From assembly GCA_016787045.1 (NCBI GenBank), contig JAEUVA010000024.1:1-64000 (forward strand): DNA of 64,000 bases, read 5' to 3'. Below, one piece after another: positions 1 through 9,170 of the stretch. Positions within the stretch are counted from its first letter, which is position 1, and each line of letters starts with the position of its first letter. The position numbers and the translations under genes are program-made. Below the pieces are notes generated by a model. It saw only the letters and a program-made list of their open reading frames with translations, was not told the DNA's origin and made no database searches. The DNA comes from Chitinophagales bacterium (GTDB lineage Bacteria; Bacteroidota; Bacteroidia; Chitinophagales; LD1).

Positions 1-59
1 TTACCACATAGGCACATAGTTCACAATAGTCCTATGTTTTCTATGTGCCTATGTGGTAA
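1..59. repeat. 19-bp perfect inverted repeat
   Basis: Bases 1-19 and 41-59 are exact reverse complements (TTACCACATAGGCACATAG) with a 21-nt loop. The spacer contains partial copies of the same motif (CCTATG, CTATGT). No gene covers it. It resembles the 'accacatagg' intergenic palindromes I recall from Bacteroidota genomes, but no other copy occurs in this window. It may continue beyond the left edge. Confidence 0.75.
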
Positions 60-186
60 ACAATTGGAAGATGTGGTGCAACAGTCACAAAAAAAACTGC
101 GATATGTTTGGATAAAGGATACATAGAAACAGCGGAAACAGAGAGTGGGGTATTTATACGCCTACTTGCATTTGTCAATTTCATAT

Positions 187-744
187 CTAGGATAGTCGTT
201 TTAAAAGTCTACTTGCTACAATAGTTTTTTGTAAGCGCGATAGCCGGGTTTTTTCTTGCCGGGCATTCATTATCCAGTGGGTGATAACTTTGCGGTAAGA
301 TGGCGCTTGAGCGCAAAAAAAATTCCAAGCAACTTTCTCTGTTTTGAAAAGCTTCTCATACTCAGGTGTAAGTACAGCTGCTTCCTTTTCGTGGGAGTAG
401 ATACCGGACTTTTCTTCTTGTCTCAAACTAAATGCTTTAAGCCCTTCGGGTTTCATGAGTCCTGCTTTGGTGAGCGCTTCTACTTTGCGAATGTTTACCG
501 TGCTCCAAATGCTGTTTGGTTTTCGCGGAGTAAAACGGATGCAATAACTTTCTATGTCAATAGATTTTCTCACACCGTCTATCCAGCCAAAGCAAAGTGC
601 CTGATCTACAGATTGCGACCAGGTCATAGATTGTTTTCCGCTATCAACTTTATAGAAACCTACAACTAACTCTGAATGCCGAAGGTGGTTTTTCTGCAAC
701 CAAGTTCTAAAGTGTTGTTGGGTTTCAAAAAATGTAGCCATCAT
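187..744 (-). CDS. YdeI/OmpD-associated family protein
   Basis: A 185-residue soluble protein of the YdeI/OmpD-associated (bacteriocin-protection-like) family. The hallmark blocks are present in order: a WLxxxH N-terminal segment, ALCFGWIDGVRKSID at about 50-65, RFTPRKPNSIWSTVN at about 70-85, then the C-terminal helical part with SYRKVITHWI and KTRLSRLQKTI. Length fits the family (about 180-200). There are two adjacent ATG codons (739-744) and either could start it. No signal peptide is visible, so it is probably cytoplasmic. It is a single gene, with 81 nt separating it from the sugar transferase that runs towards it in the same direction. The biochemical role of the family is not firmly known. 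The family call is confident, function is not. Confidence 0.85.
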   Translation of the reverse strand: MMATFFETQQHFRTWLQKNHLRHSELVVGFYKVDSGKQSMTWSQSVDQALCFGWIDGVRKSIDIESYCIRFTPRKPNSIWSTVNIRKVEALTKAGLMKPEGLKAFSLRQEEKSGIYSHEKEAAVLTPEYEKLFKTEKVAWNFFCAQAPSYRKVITHWIMNARQEKTRLSRLQKTIVASRLLKRLS

Positions 745-825
745 TTAGGTTAGAAGTGAGTTTTCATTAGTTCAAATGGATTGATGTCAAGTATAAGCCG
801 CATAAAGATTTCAAAATAGTGAATG

Positions 826-2244
826 CTATTTTCCTCTTCCCTTAATCACCGTAAGCACCGTGTAAATCATGATTTTGAAATCGGTAATCATGCTCATATT
901 TTCTATGTAAATTATGTCGTACTTCAAGCGTTTTACCATTTCTTCTACTGCGGAAGCATAGCCGTACTTCACCATCCCCAGCGAGGTAATGCCCGGCTGC
1001 ACTCTGAAAATATGGCGATAGTGTGGAGCTACCGCACTTATTTTATCGGCAAAATACTTTCGCTCTGCGCGAGGGCCTACTATGCTCATTTCTCCTTTTA
1101 TCACATTCCAAAACTGTGGTAGTTCATCTATGCGGTACTTGCGGATAAACCTGCCAATGGGCGTAATGCGGGGGTCGTTTTCGGTGGTTAGCTGCGGGCC
1201 ATGGTCTTCGGCATTGGTGTACATAGATCTAAATTTGTAGATATAAAACGGCCTCGCGTATTGCCCTAGCCGTTCTTGTGTATAAAACACCGGCCCGCCA
1301 TCGGTTAGCTTAATGCGCAGCATTACATACAAGGTAACCGGTAGTGTAACCAACAATGCAAATGCAGAAGCCAACACATCAAACCAGCGTTTGCTGATGC
1401 GCTCCCACTCGCTAATCAATACCGGAGGTATTTCTATAAATGCCTCGCCAATAACGTGATTCATTTTTACAGTACCTGAAAGGATATCGTACATATCCGG
1501 TATAATACGGATGGTTACATTTTTATCGGCAATGCGGTTGATAATTTGGTTGAGTAAATGATGCTCGCTGCTCTCAATGGCTATCATCACTTCTTCAATT
1601 TCCGGTTTTTGCAGTAAAATATTTTCTAAATCGTTTAGCTTGCCTAACTCCGGCAATTCTGCGGTAAGTTTATTGTGTGATTGGCCATTTAGCTCTACAA
1701 AACCTACAAAACGCAATCCAAACTCGCTGCTCTTAGAGGTAAACTCTTCGTACAATTCATTAGCGCGGTGGCTGCTGCCTATAAGTAGTGTATCAAAACT
1801 GACCTTACCTTTACGAATGTTGCTTTTAACAATGCTCAGCAACAACATGCGCCCACTTAGAGTAAAAGCAAATTGCAAGAAAAAGAGCACGAAAAAAGTT
1901 AGGTAGTAATCGGTAAATCTGCGGATGTAATCATCTAAAAGCAAAGAAAAAAACAGTACCACTACGCCTGCAAAACTCACCAATAGTGTTTTGGCTAACT
2001 CTTGCAAGCGCGATTTTTTATAGAGGTCTGTATAGGTACCTGTAAGGTAGTGGAAGAGTACCCACACTACGGGCACTACGAGCATGGCAATAAAAAAATT
2101 GTGGTCAGTAAACGGCAGCCAAAAAGTAAAGGACTTTTGCTCAATAATAGTTTTGCGAAACAGAAACAAGCCGTACCAACTAATAGCAGCTGCAATTATA
2201 TCGCTTACTACATACCACCCGATAATCCGTTTGCGCTCTTTCAT
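826..2244 (-). CDS. Polyprenyl-phosphate sugar-phosphate transferase (WcaJ/WbaP type)
   Basis: A 472-residue membrane enzyme that transfers a sugar-1-phosphate (often glucose or galactose) from UDP-sugar to undecaprenyl phosphate, the first step of exopolysaccharide or O-antigen repeat synthesis. The N-terminus has about four membrane segments (residues about 8-130), then a Rossmann-like CoA_binding_3 region (LIGSSHRANELYEEF, FVGFVELNG), a fifth hydrophobic segment near 295-315, and the catalytic bacterial sugar transferase domain with GGPVFYTQERLG, YKFRSM, DELPQFWNVIKG and SIVGPRAER. Length matches the family. It follows the lipoprotein gene by only 7 nt, so they are likely co-transcribed. 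Sugar specificity cannot be read from sequence. Confidence 0.92.
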   Translation of the reverse strand: MKERKRIIGWYVVSDIIAAAISWYGLFLFRKTIIEQKSFTFWLPFTDHNFFIAMLVVPVVWVLFHYLTGTYTDLYKKSRLQELAKTLLVSFAGVVVLFFSLLLDDYIRRFTDYYLTFFVLFFLQFAFTLSGRMLLLSIVKSNIRKGKVSFDTLLIGSSHRANELYEEFTSKSSEFGLRFVGFVELNGQSHNKLTAELPELGKLNDLENILLQKPEIEEVMIAIESSEHHLLNQIINRIADKNVTIRIIPDMYDILSGTVKMNHVIGEAFIEIPPVLISEWERISKRWFDVLASAFALLVTLPVTLYVMLRIKLTDGGPVFYTQERLGQYARPFYIYKFRSMYTNAEDHGPQLTTENDPRITPIGRFIRKYRIDELPQFWNVIKGEMSIVGPRAERKYFADKISAVAPHYRHIFRVQPGITSLGMVKYGYASAVEEMVKRLKYDIIYIENMSMITDFKIMIYTVLTVIKGRGK

Positions 2245-2251
2245 GTTTTGG

Positions 2252-3100
2252 TTAGAAGTACACCACCTTGATGTTGTCTATATACATTTTGCCGCCTACG
2301 GTATTGTCTGCTGGCTTTAGCGCTTCAAAAAACAAATTGTATTGCGAAAAGCCCTGAACATTGAGCGAACTGATACTTTCAGTCAGTTTTACATACAATT
2401 TATTCCAACTGCTTTTGGCGGTTACCAGCATTACATAATTGGGCATTACAGTTGAGGAGCTTTTGGCATAAAAGCCCACCCAAAACGGCAAGTCACTTTT
2501 GTAGTCAAACTCTAACCACACCTCGCTTCCGGTGGGTAACGAGTAAGTAAAGTTTTGTGAGGCCAGTTTGTTAGAATCGGTAGCTGCTATATTGATAACG
2601 CCACAGGGTGGAAAGGGTGCTTGTGCAATACTGTCGGTAAAAGTAGTGCTCTGCATAGCTGCCGTGTAATCATTGCCGGTCGAAAAATTTTCGCACTTAA
2701 AGGCAAAGCGAGTGCCCGATTTATATTTAAAAACCGGGTAATGTGTATAGGTTTCGCCCCGCTTGGCATTAAGGGTAAACGTATCGGTTTGATAAAACGG
2801 ATACACTACCCTTACACCCGACTGCCCACTTTGCTTGACCCCGGCACTTACTACCATGCGTACTTCGTTTTCTTCTAGTACCGGAAACCAGGCCGGCATT
2901 TCGTAAACCCCCAGATTGGTGGCATTAGCTTCTACCCAGAGGTCGCTGATGTTGTGCGTGTTTACACCCTGTGAATCACCTGTAGTGTATAGCGCCACGC
3001 TGTCGGTTTTGAGGTAAAACGGAATACCATCGTTAGGCAGGGGCTTGCAACCATAAAACCCCACTAAAGCCAAAAAGCACAAAATGAACATTATCCTCAT
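2252..3100 (-). CDS. Predicted secreted lipoprotein, first gene of the sugar-transferase operon
   Basis: A 282-residue protein with a short signal peptide and lipobox (VGFYGC, Cys at about 18), so it is probably a lipoprotein of the outer or cytoplasmic membrane. The mature part is rich in beta-strand-type sequence: YTHYPVFKYKSGTRFAFKCENF near the middle and a C-terminal half (WLEFDYKSDLPFWVGFYAK to KMYIDNIKVVYF) that looks like a jelly-roll, carbohydrate-binding-like fold. I do not recognise a named family. It lies 7 nt upstream of the polyprenyl sugar transferase and has an exact Bacteroidota -7 box upstream, so a role at the cell surface linked to polysaccharide is a guess from context only. 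Confidence 0.75.
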   Translation of the reverse strand: MRIMFILCFLALVGFYGCKPLPNDGIPFYLKTDSVALYTTGDSQGVNTHNISDLWVEANATNLGVYEMPAWFPVLEENEVRMVVSAGVKQSGQSGVRVVYPFYQTDTFTLNAKRGETYTHYPVFKYKSGTRFAFKCENFSTGNDYTAAMQSTTFTDSIAQAPFPPCGVINIAATDSNKLASQNFTYSLPTGSEVWLEFDYKSDLPFWVGFYAKSSSTVMPNYVMLVTAKSSWNKLYVKLTESISSLNVQGFSQYNLFFEALKPADNTVGGKMYIDNIKVVYF

Positions 3101-3132
3101 GGGCGTAATAACGCATTTTTCAAAAAAGATTG

Positions 3133-3140
3133 CAAACGTA
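3133..3140 (-). promoter_or_regulatory. Bacteroidota-type -7 box (TACGTTTG) of the lipoprotein operon
   Basis: On the minus strand TACGTTTG matches TAnnTTTG exactly, is followed by C (TTTGC context), and lies 32 nt before the ATG at 3100. No good -33 TTTG is seen at the expected spacing. Confidence 0.5.
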
Positions 3141-3273
3141 GTGGAATATTGAATAAGTCGGCTGGTATTTTTGCAAGACTACCTCAAAAGATGATAACAT
3201 GGTATAAGCATTAACATGGATATGCAGTATTCCCAAATGGAATATAAATTGTTTTTGATGTAGTTTGTATTGA

Positions 3274-3498
3274 GTGTCAAATCAATCACCAATTAAATTT
3301 TACAGAAAGCTCGGGGCCAGGATATCCGAAGCAAGAGCAAGTATGTCACTTGATCAAATTGAATTGGCTGCCAAATTGGGTAAATCCCAATCTTATATCT
3401 CAAAAGTAGAGAACGGGGATGTTAAGATTGATTTGCATACACTAACTGTAATGGCTAAAATCTTAAAGAAGCCAGTAGAGTACTTTGTAAATCAATAG
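3274..3498 (+). CDS. XRE-family regulator, R-M controller (C) protein-like
   Basis: A 74-residue single-domain helix-turn-helix protein. It carries the XRE signature LGARISEARASMSLDQIELAAKLGKSQSYISKVENG, here split as helix 2 (DQIELAAKLG) and recognition helix 3 (SQSYISKVE), and it ends with a family-typical EYFVN. The size, lack of any other domain, and position 3 nt before an unknown ORF that converges on a DNA methyltransferase match controller proteins of type II restriction-modification systems, which delay nuclease expression until methylation is established. The start is a GTG at 3274. No in-frame ATG lies before the HTH except within it. The surrounding DNA is visibly more AT-rich than the neighbours, consistent with transfer. 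Confidence 0.8.
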   Translation: MSNQSPIKFYRKLGARISEARASMSLDQIELAAKLGKSQSYISKVENGDVKIDLHTLTVMAKILKKPVEYFVNQ

Positions 3499-3501
3499 TA
3501 A

Positions 3502-4527
3502 ATGTCCGTAATACAATCGTTACTTTCTGAGCCAAGCACAAACTACGGATCAATAGACTACAATAAAATTGTAGAAAAGCATCCTTGGATTATTCAGCCC
3601 AATCAGAAATGCGTGTTAAGTCCCGATAGTGATGGTTTACTTTGTGGGCTGCTAATGTCGAATTACCTTGACTGGGAAGTAGTTGGATTTTATGATGGTA
3701 AAGTAATGTTGTTAGACAAAAAGTACACGGCTAAGGATGTTGTTTTTCTTGACATAGAGATATGTAGGAAAGAAATAAGAAGTATTGGCCATCATATGTT
3801 GATGTTCAACAACAAGTATTTTCTTAAGGTACAAGAGAAGTTTGCTAATTGCATACAACCTAATTTGATGCGTAATTACGATGCGAAAAAGTTTAGGTTG
3901 AAGTATCCGCTAGCTACCGTCCATTTGCTTATTGGCATTCTCGATCACACATTTAAGAAGATTAATCTTAATGAAAGTGCTATTTGCCCACTATTGTTTA
4001 CTGACGGAACTTTCAATGTGTTGTTCTCTTACCCCGAAAACGTATTAGACTGGTTGAAGTATTTAAGGGCAAATGAATCTGAAACTGCATTACATTTTTT
4101 GTTCGAGAATGACAAATACTCTGTTATTACATTAATGCGCGCAATGGATGATTTTTTTAGAAAACGAGATGAGATAAGTGTTAGTAAGGAGCGTGGTGAT
4201 AGGTTGCGAGTTTCCTCAAAGGATGGAGAACCGTATAACATTGAAGACGAAAATGGGAGCAAAAAGATAAACCAACTAGCTCAAGATAGAACAATAGCTT
4301 TTCTAAGAATTTTAGCAGAAACCACTGGTTGGCTATACAAGCCAACCTCATGGACTTGGGATGGTCTTGTGCTCTACAAGTTCACTAAAGAAGATTTCAA
4401 GGGGCAAAACAAAAGATTGAATGGTAGAAACTTTGAAGACTTCCTAAGTAAAAACCCATTGTCTTGGGCAATGACAAGTGGTGACAATATTGAATTCACG
4501 TTAGAGTACCCTTCCAAAATGATTTAG
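3502..4527 (+). CDS. Unknown protein of the R-M-like island; candidate nuclease with DHH-like N-terminal motifs
   Basis: A 341-residue soluble protein with no family I can name. It is the partner of the C-protein-like gene (3 nt upstream) and overlaps the stop codon of the convergent DNA methyltransferase, the usual place for a restriction endonuclease. The N-terminal third has an ordered set of acidic/His motifs: VLSPDSDGLLCGLLMSN at about 38-54, VVFLDIEI at about 79-86 and SIGHHM at about 94-99. Their spacing recalls motifs I-III of DHH phosphoesterases (DxDG, LDxD, DHH), though the match is loose. The central part has an RDEISVSKERGDRLRVSSK segment, and the C-terminus ends with RNFEDFLSKNP. 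I see no PD-(D/E)XK, HNH or GIY-YIG motif. Nuclease function is inferred from context only. Confidence 0.6.
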   Translation: MSVIQSLLSEPSTNYGSIDYNKIVEKHPWIIQPNQKCVLSPDSDGLLCGLLMSNYLDWEVVGFYDGKVMLLDKKYTAKDVVFLDIEICRKEIRSIGHHMLMFNNKYFLKVQEKFANCIQPNLMRNYDAKKFRLKYPLATVHLLIGILDHTFKKINLNESAICPLLFTDGTFNVLFSYPENVLDWLKYLRANESETALHFLFENDKYSVITLMRAMDDFFRKRDEISVSKERGDRLRVSSKDGEPYNIEDENGSKKINQLAQDRTIAFLRILAETTGWLYKPTSWTWDGLVLYKFTKEDFKGQNKRLNGRNFEDFLSKNPLSWAMTSGDNIEFTLEYPSKMI

Positions 4528-5366
4528 TCCCGAAAATCTATACTCTGAGTTTTTGCAATCCTGTCTTTTGCAATCTTGCAATATTCATCCGAAATTTCGA
4601 ATCCGATATAATTGCGGTTTAACTTAATTGCAGATACAGCTGTGGAGCCACTTCCCATCATGGGATCCAAAACAATACCATCTGGCGGGCAAAAACAGGT
4701 GATAAAATCATAGGGAATTTTATCAGGAAAGGGTGCTGGGTGCTTTCGCTTTATTGAGTCCTTATCACCAGCATTTAAATATTCCCAAACTGTACCCCTG
4801 CACTTCATAGGGTTAATTACAAAAGTTTCAGATTTAGCTGTCAACCCATTCGTTTTTCGGTTTGCGCCTCCTGTCATCGTTTTGTTACCATGTTTTGAAG
4901 GCACTTTCAGAGGTTCTTTATTAAAGTATTGCGGTCGCTCACCCTTCAAAAAAATAGGCATGTACTCATGATCCATTCTAAACCTTTGCTTCCACCAAGC
5001 AGCATCCATTCCAAATTTTTTGTATATAACACATTCAAATAATCTAAAGCCAGCATTATCACACCAATCTATTACAGTTCGAAAAGTTGTAAGTGATTTT
5101 GCAAAATTTGAGGTTTGGTCTTGCATAACTAACGCCACAATACCACCAGGTTTCATTACCCTGTACAATTCTTTGCCGAGTTGTGGCAGATCAATTTGAT
5201 AGCCATTGTAATCGCGAATGTTGTCGTATGGTGGGGACGTAACTACTAAATCAATAAAGTTGTCTGGTATTTTTTTTAGCCCCTTTATACAGTCTTCATT
5301 AATAATCTCATTAAATGGGGGGATAGTATCTTGATGTAATTTTTTGTCTAATAGTGCAAAGTCCAT
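4524..5366 (-). CDS. Site-specific DNA methyltransferase, beta class (N4-cytosine or N6-adenine)
   Basis: A 280-residue AdoMet-dependent DNA amino-methyltransferase. Catalytic motif IV comes first (DLVVTSPPYDNIRDY, about residues 40-54), then the variable recognition region with GGANRKTNGLTAKS, and the AdoMet-binding motif I at the C-terminus (GIVLDPMMGSGSTAVSAI, about 235-252) followed by NYIGFEI. This IV-before-I order defines the beta class. TSPPY is more typical of N4-cytosine enzymes, but N6-adenine cannot be excluded. It is transcribed towards the XRE/unknown gene pair and the two stop codons overlap (4524-4527). The arrangement fits the protective methylase of an R-M system. The recognition site cannot be read from sequence. 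Confidence 0.9.
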   Translation of the reverse strand: MDFALLDKKLHQDTIPPFNEIINEDCIKGLKKIPDNFIDLVVTSPPYDNIRDYNGYQIDLPQLGKELYRVMKPGGIVALVMQDQTSNFAKSLTTFRTVIDWCDNAGFRLFECVIYKKFGMDAAWWKQRFRMDHEYMPIFLKGERPQYFNKEPLKVPSKHGNKTMTGGANRKTNGLTAKSETFVINPMKCRGTVWEYLNAGDKDSIKRKHPAPFPDKIPYDFITCFCPPDGIVLDPMMGSGSTAVSAIKLNRNYIGFEISDEYCKIAKDRIAKTQSIDFRD

Positions 5367-5507
5367 AGAGTGCCATTTTCGGTGAAGATATGAAAATACA
5401 TTTTGGGTTTCGTCAGCAAATGAACCTATATACCGTATTTGTGGAAATGTATGTAAGCCGATGTAATCGGTCGTTACATTAAGGCAAAGTTGGATTATGC
5501 AGGCCCT

Positions 5508-7892
5508 TTACATCCGCTGCAAATTGTTTTGCGCTGCTGCGCCTATGCCTTTGCTGCTGCCCCCAAAGTTGACCACCATTTGCACCGTAAATGAGCGGGG
5601 GGCATTAGGTTTGGCCACTCGTATGGCGTAGTTGGCATTAAGTACATTTTTCACTAAAAAGTTGAGCGCTATGTTTCGGTTAAAATCGTATCCGGCTCGG
5701 AGGTCCCACACAGCATCGCCTTGGTTTCTGCGAAACTGACGCTCTTCACCTGCACCCTTAATAAATACTTCAAATATCTTATCCACCTTATTCATGTAAC
5801 TATAGTATTGCAACGAAGTGCCAATGCGGTACTTGCCCCACAGGCGAAAGTCAAAATCGGCTTTAAATTGGTGGCTGTTGCGGTACTTGAGCATACCGGC
5901 AGTTACCGAATCCCAGGTGTAATCATCTTCGGCAGTAGGCAGTACAAATTTGGTAAACACGTTTTTGAAAAATCCGCCAATGCGGGCGTTTTCGCGACCG
6001 GCACCAAAGAGCGTATCGTTGAGGTCGGCACCATAAAAATAGGTATAGCCAAAGAGGGTGGTCATATCTACCGGGCCAAACTTGCCTTCGCCATAGGCGC
6101 TAAGTTCCCAACCAAAAATGCGGGCGTGGTTTACATTTTGCGATTGAAAGAACGGGTACAAGCCATCTTCGGGCGTGTACTTGGTGCCAAACGTAAACTC
6201 TATCATGTCTTTAAACTCTGTCCAAAATGCTACGGCATCGAAATACCCCAGCCAGTTGCCAAACTTTAAACTTCGTTTGTAACCAATTTCTGCAGTGAAA
6301 CCCCGCTCTGGGCGAATGCCCAGGTTGGGTAATATGCGAATACCAGCCAGGTTGTACTCTACAAAACGCTCGCCAATGCTGGGTACTCTAAATGCTTGAC
6401 CAAACGAAGCGCGCAAATAATTGAACTTTTTAATCTCAAAATTCATACCCACTCTAAACACCGGAATAGTGGGCGTAATGGCACTGTCTAACCGCACGTA
6501 TTCTTCGCGCACACCGGCAGTGAGGTTAAAAAACTTGTAGTTGAATTCGCCCTGCACAAAACCACCGCCAAAGTCCACTTCGTGGTTGCCCAGCGTACCG
6601 TCTTTTACCCACCAGTGCTCATTGCGTACGCCAAAGAGCAGGCGAAACATTTTGCCAAAGTCGCGCCTAAACTGGTAGTCTACACCAAGTATCCAAAAGT
6701 GCGGGCCGTTTTTGCCATCGGGATTTTTTTGACGGTAAATGCGCGTGTATAGTTTGTGCTGGTTATTTTTTTTGTCTACGAACCTAAACTTAGGATCTAC
6801 GAAGGCATAAAAAAATCGCTCATCTAAAGAAACGCCACTAGCGCTCAGGTACGGAGTGGCACGGTCTTTCCAATAAAACTGAAAGCCGCTTTTGCGGTAC
6901 ATCAGATTGGTGTTAAGCTCAAGCGTTAATCGTTTTAACTTCTTGGGCTGCCAACGCACTTTACCATTAAAGCGGGTGAAGTAGTCGTATTCTTCATCTA
7001 AAAAACTTTGAGACCCTTGTAACATACCGCCCAGTACAAAGTCCACATCGCCAAATTTTTGCTTGTGCAAAAAACTCATGCCCGCTGTGTTGGGGGCATT
7101 GAAAAACTTTCCATCGCGTTTCCACCATTGAAAAGAATCTACCGGTGGCTTGCCAATGCCTTCGTAGAAAAAGGTAAACTTGGTTTCGGCTGTGTCGCGA
7201 GCGTAGGCGGTGGTCACATTTAGCACACCATTTAATGCAGAAGAGCCATACTGCATGGTAGAGGCCCCTTTTATCACCTCCATTTGCTCCACATTTTCTA
7301 CCGGAATAAATGGCCATTTTATTTCTCCACGGTCGGCTGTCATCAGCGGCATTTCATCAACAACCAACAAAACTCGGCTTCCAGAGCCATAAGCGTATCC
7401 GCTGCCGCCTCTTATACTCATTTGGCCATCCAGCACAGTTACTCCGGGTATTTTGGCCACTGCGCCTTGCATATTGGTAATGTTGTTGGCCTCTAGCAAG
7501 CGGGTTTTCATCACATCTACACTGGTGGTCAGTTTCTGTACTTTGGTGCCAATTTTGTTTTCACCTATTACTACTTGCTCTAACTCTACCGCTCCACCAC
7601 CCAAGGAAATGTTTACCGTTTTTACCTCGTTGGGTTTCACATTTATGCGTTGCGTATCGGGTGTAGCGCCCACGTAGCTTACTACTAAAATTATTTCTCC
7701 GGGCTGTACAGTAAGGGTGTAATTGCCTTTTTCATCGGTAGTGGTACCATTGGTGGGTGGTTGCAGTACGTTGGCGCTTTCAAGCAGTTCTCCGGTTTTG
7801 CCGTCTTTAACGGTGCCTTTAATAGTGGCGGTTTGAGCTACAGATACTACAGTATATGCACTTAAGGCAATAATGATAAAAAGTTGACGCAT
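5508..7892 (-). CDS. TonB-dependent outer-membrane receptor with CarboxypepD_reg domain
   Basis: A 794-residue outer-membrane transporter for an unknown ligand (iron chelate, vitamin or small organic), energised by TonB. A signal peptide (MRQLFIIIALSAYTVVSVAQ) is followed by a carboxypeptidase-regulatory-like beta-sandwich (about 22-105), the plug domain (GAVAKIPGVTVLDGQMSIRG, VENVEQMEVIKGASTMQYGS) and a C-terminal beta-barrel ending NAPRSFTVQMVVNFGG. A GTG at 7901 would add three residues, but the ATG at 7892 directly precedes the signal peptide and is preferred. It lacks the long SusC-type N-terminus, so it is not a clear SusC/SusD pair. No substrate genes are next to it. It is divergent from gcvT with 195 nt between the starts. 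Confidence 0.9.
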   Translation of the reverse strand: MRQLFIIIALSAYTVVSVAQTATIKGTVKDGKTGELLESANVLQPPTNGTTTDEKGNYTLTVQPGEIILVVSYVGATPDTQRINVKPNEVKTVNISLGGGAVELEQVVIGENKIGTKVQKLTTSVDVMKTRLLEANNITNMQGAVAKIPGVTVLDGQMSIRGGSGYAYGSGSRVLLVVDEMPLMTADRGEIKWPFIPVENVEQMEVIKGASTMQYGSSALNGVLNVTTAYARDTAETKFTFFYEGIGKPPVDSFQWWKRDGKFFNAPNTAGMSFLHKQKFGDVDFVLGGMLQGSQSFLDEEYDYFTRFNGKVRWQPKKLKRLTLELNTNLMYRKSGFQFYWKDRATPYLSASGVSLDERFFYAFVDPKFRFVDKKNNQHKLYTRIYRQKNPDGKNGPHFWILGVDYQFRRDFGKMFRLLFGVRNEHWWVKDGTLGNHEVDFGGGFVQGEFNYKFFNLTAGVREEYVRLDSAITPTIPVFRVGMNFEIKKFNYLRASFGQAFRVPSIGERFVEYNLAGIRILPNLGIRPERGFTAEIGYKRSLKFGNWLGYFDAVAFWTEFKDMIEFTFGTKYTPEDGLYPFFQSQNVNHARIFGWELSAYGEGKFGPVDMTTLFGYTYFYGADLNDTLFGAGRENARIGGFFKNVFTKFVLPTAEDDYTWDSVTAGMLKYRNSHQFKADFDFRLWGKYRIGTSLQYYSYMNKVDKIFEVFIKGAGEERQFRRNQGDAVWDLRAGYDFNRNIALNFLVKNVLNANYAIRVAKPNAPRSFTVQMVVNFGGSSKGIGAAAQNNLQRM

Positions 7893-8056
7893 GGGTAACA
7901 CAGGTTATCTCAATCGGGGCGAAAATTAGAAAACTATATGTGCCCGCGAACCCGCCAATGTGGATAGTGCTGTGCATTGACTTGAAATGTGGAATATTGG
8001 CTTTGAGCCGAAATATGCTTTATCGCTTACAGCATTTGCCTTGTGCTGAATACCAT

Positions 8057-8064
8057 TACATTCG
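8057..8064 (+). promoter_or_regulatory. Variant -7 box (TACATTCG) upstream of gcvT
   Basis: TACATTCG followed by CC matches TAnnTTTG at all but one defined position and lies 23 nt before the ATG at 8088. The same octamer recurs before several other genes here (40484, and 59989 on the minus strand). Confidence 0.4.
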
Positions 8065-8087
8065 CCCGCTATAAAGTCAAACATCTT

Positions 8088-9167
8088 ATGAAAGAAACAG
8101 CGCTGACCTCATTACATACTTCGCTTGGAGCTAAAATGGCTGAGTTTGCCGGATATAATATGCCTATTGTTTACAGCAGTATTAACGAAGAACACAAAGC
8201 CGTGCGCAATAGTGTGGGCGTGTTTGATGTGAGCCACATGGGCGAGTTTGTGCTTAAAGGAGAAAAAGCGCTTGACTTAATTCAGTTGGTAACCACTAAC
8301 GATGCAGCTAAACTGACCGATGGGAAAGTACAATACACTTGCATGCCTAATACAGATGGAGGTATTGTAGATGATTTGCTGGTTTACCGCTGGAGTGCCA
8401 ATGAATACTATCTGGTAGTAAACGCCTCTAATATCGAAAAAGATTGGAACTGGATTAAACAACACAATACTTTTGGGGTAGAAATGAGCAACATCAGCGA
8501 TGAACTAAGCTTGCTTGCCGTACAAGGGCCAAATGCCATCAAAACACTTCAAAAGTTGACCGACATCAACCTTTCTGAGATTCCGTACTATGCTTTTGCA
8601 GCCGGCAAAATGGCGGGTTTGGACGATGTGATAATTTCTAACACCGGCTATACCGGTGCCGGTGGCTTTGAGATTTATGTGTGGAACAAAGATGCCCGCG
8701 CCATGTGGGATGCCATTTTTGAAGCCGGTAAAGAGTATGGCATTGTACCCTGCGGTCTCGGCTGCCGCGATACACTGCGTATGGAAAAGGGCTTTTGCCT
8801 TTATGGACATGATATAGATGATAGTACTTCACCTATTGAGGCGGGTTTAGGATGGATTACAAAATTCACTAAACCGTTTGTGAAGAGCGATTACCACAAA
8901 GCCATTAAAGACAATGGTCCGAAAAAGAAATTAGTGGGGTTTGAAATTTTAGAAAAAGGGCGCATACCTCGCCAGCACTTTAAAATAAAAGATGCTTCGG
9001 GCAACGAAATAGGTGTGGTTACCAGTGGTACTCAATCGCCATCGCTCAACAAAGCTATTGGTATGGGTTATGTAAAAACCGAGTACAGTGCAATTGGCTC
9101 AGAAGTGTTTGTAGAAATTCGCAACCAGTTGGTGAAAGCAACAGTGGTGAAGACACCTTTTTTGTAG
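8088..9167 (+). CDS. gcvT: Glycine cleavage system T protein (aminomethyltransferase)
   Basis: A 359-residue cytoplasmic folate enzyme that releases ammonia from the aminomethyl group carried by GcvH and passes the one-carbon unit to tetrahydrofolate. Family landmarks are present: [21 protein letters not shown] at the N-terminus (split here as [13 protein letters not shown]), VFDVSHMGE at about 43, [35 protein letters not shown] in the catalytic core, [18 protein letters not shown], then the C-terminal barrel with KGRIPR and [21 protein letters not shown]. Length is typical (about 360). A GTG at 8043 would extend it by 15 residues that do not belong to the family, so the ATG at 8088 is chosen. 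gcvH and gcvP are not in the window. Confidence 0.96.
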   Translation: MKETALTSLHTSLGAKMAEFAGYNMPIVYSSINEEHKAVRNSVGVFDVSHMGEFVLKGEKALDLIQLVTTNDAAKLTDGKVQYTCMPNTDGGIVDDLLVYRWSANEYYLVVNASNIEKDWNWIKQHNTFGVEMSNISDELSLLAVQGPNAIKTLQKLTDINLSEIPYYAFAAGKMAGLDDVIISNTGYTGAGGFEIYVWNKDARAMWDAIFEAGKEYGIVPCGLGCRDTLRMEKGFCLYGHDIDDSTSPIEAGLGWITKFTKPFVKSDYHKAIKDNGPKKKLVGFEILEKGRIPRQHFKIKDASGNEIGVVTSGTQSPSLNKAIGMGYVKTEYSAIGSEVFVEIRNQLVKATVVKTPFL

Positions 9168-9170
9168 CGG

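Noticed and set aside
3502..4527. Calling the R-M island ORF a DHH phosphoesterase outright
   Set aside because: Only loose motif spacing supports it; the DHH triad itself is GHH here and the C-terminal DHHA1 domain is not evident. Kept as a hypothesis only.
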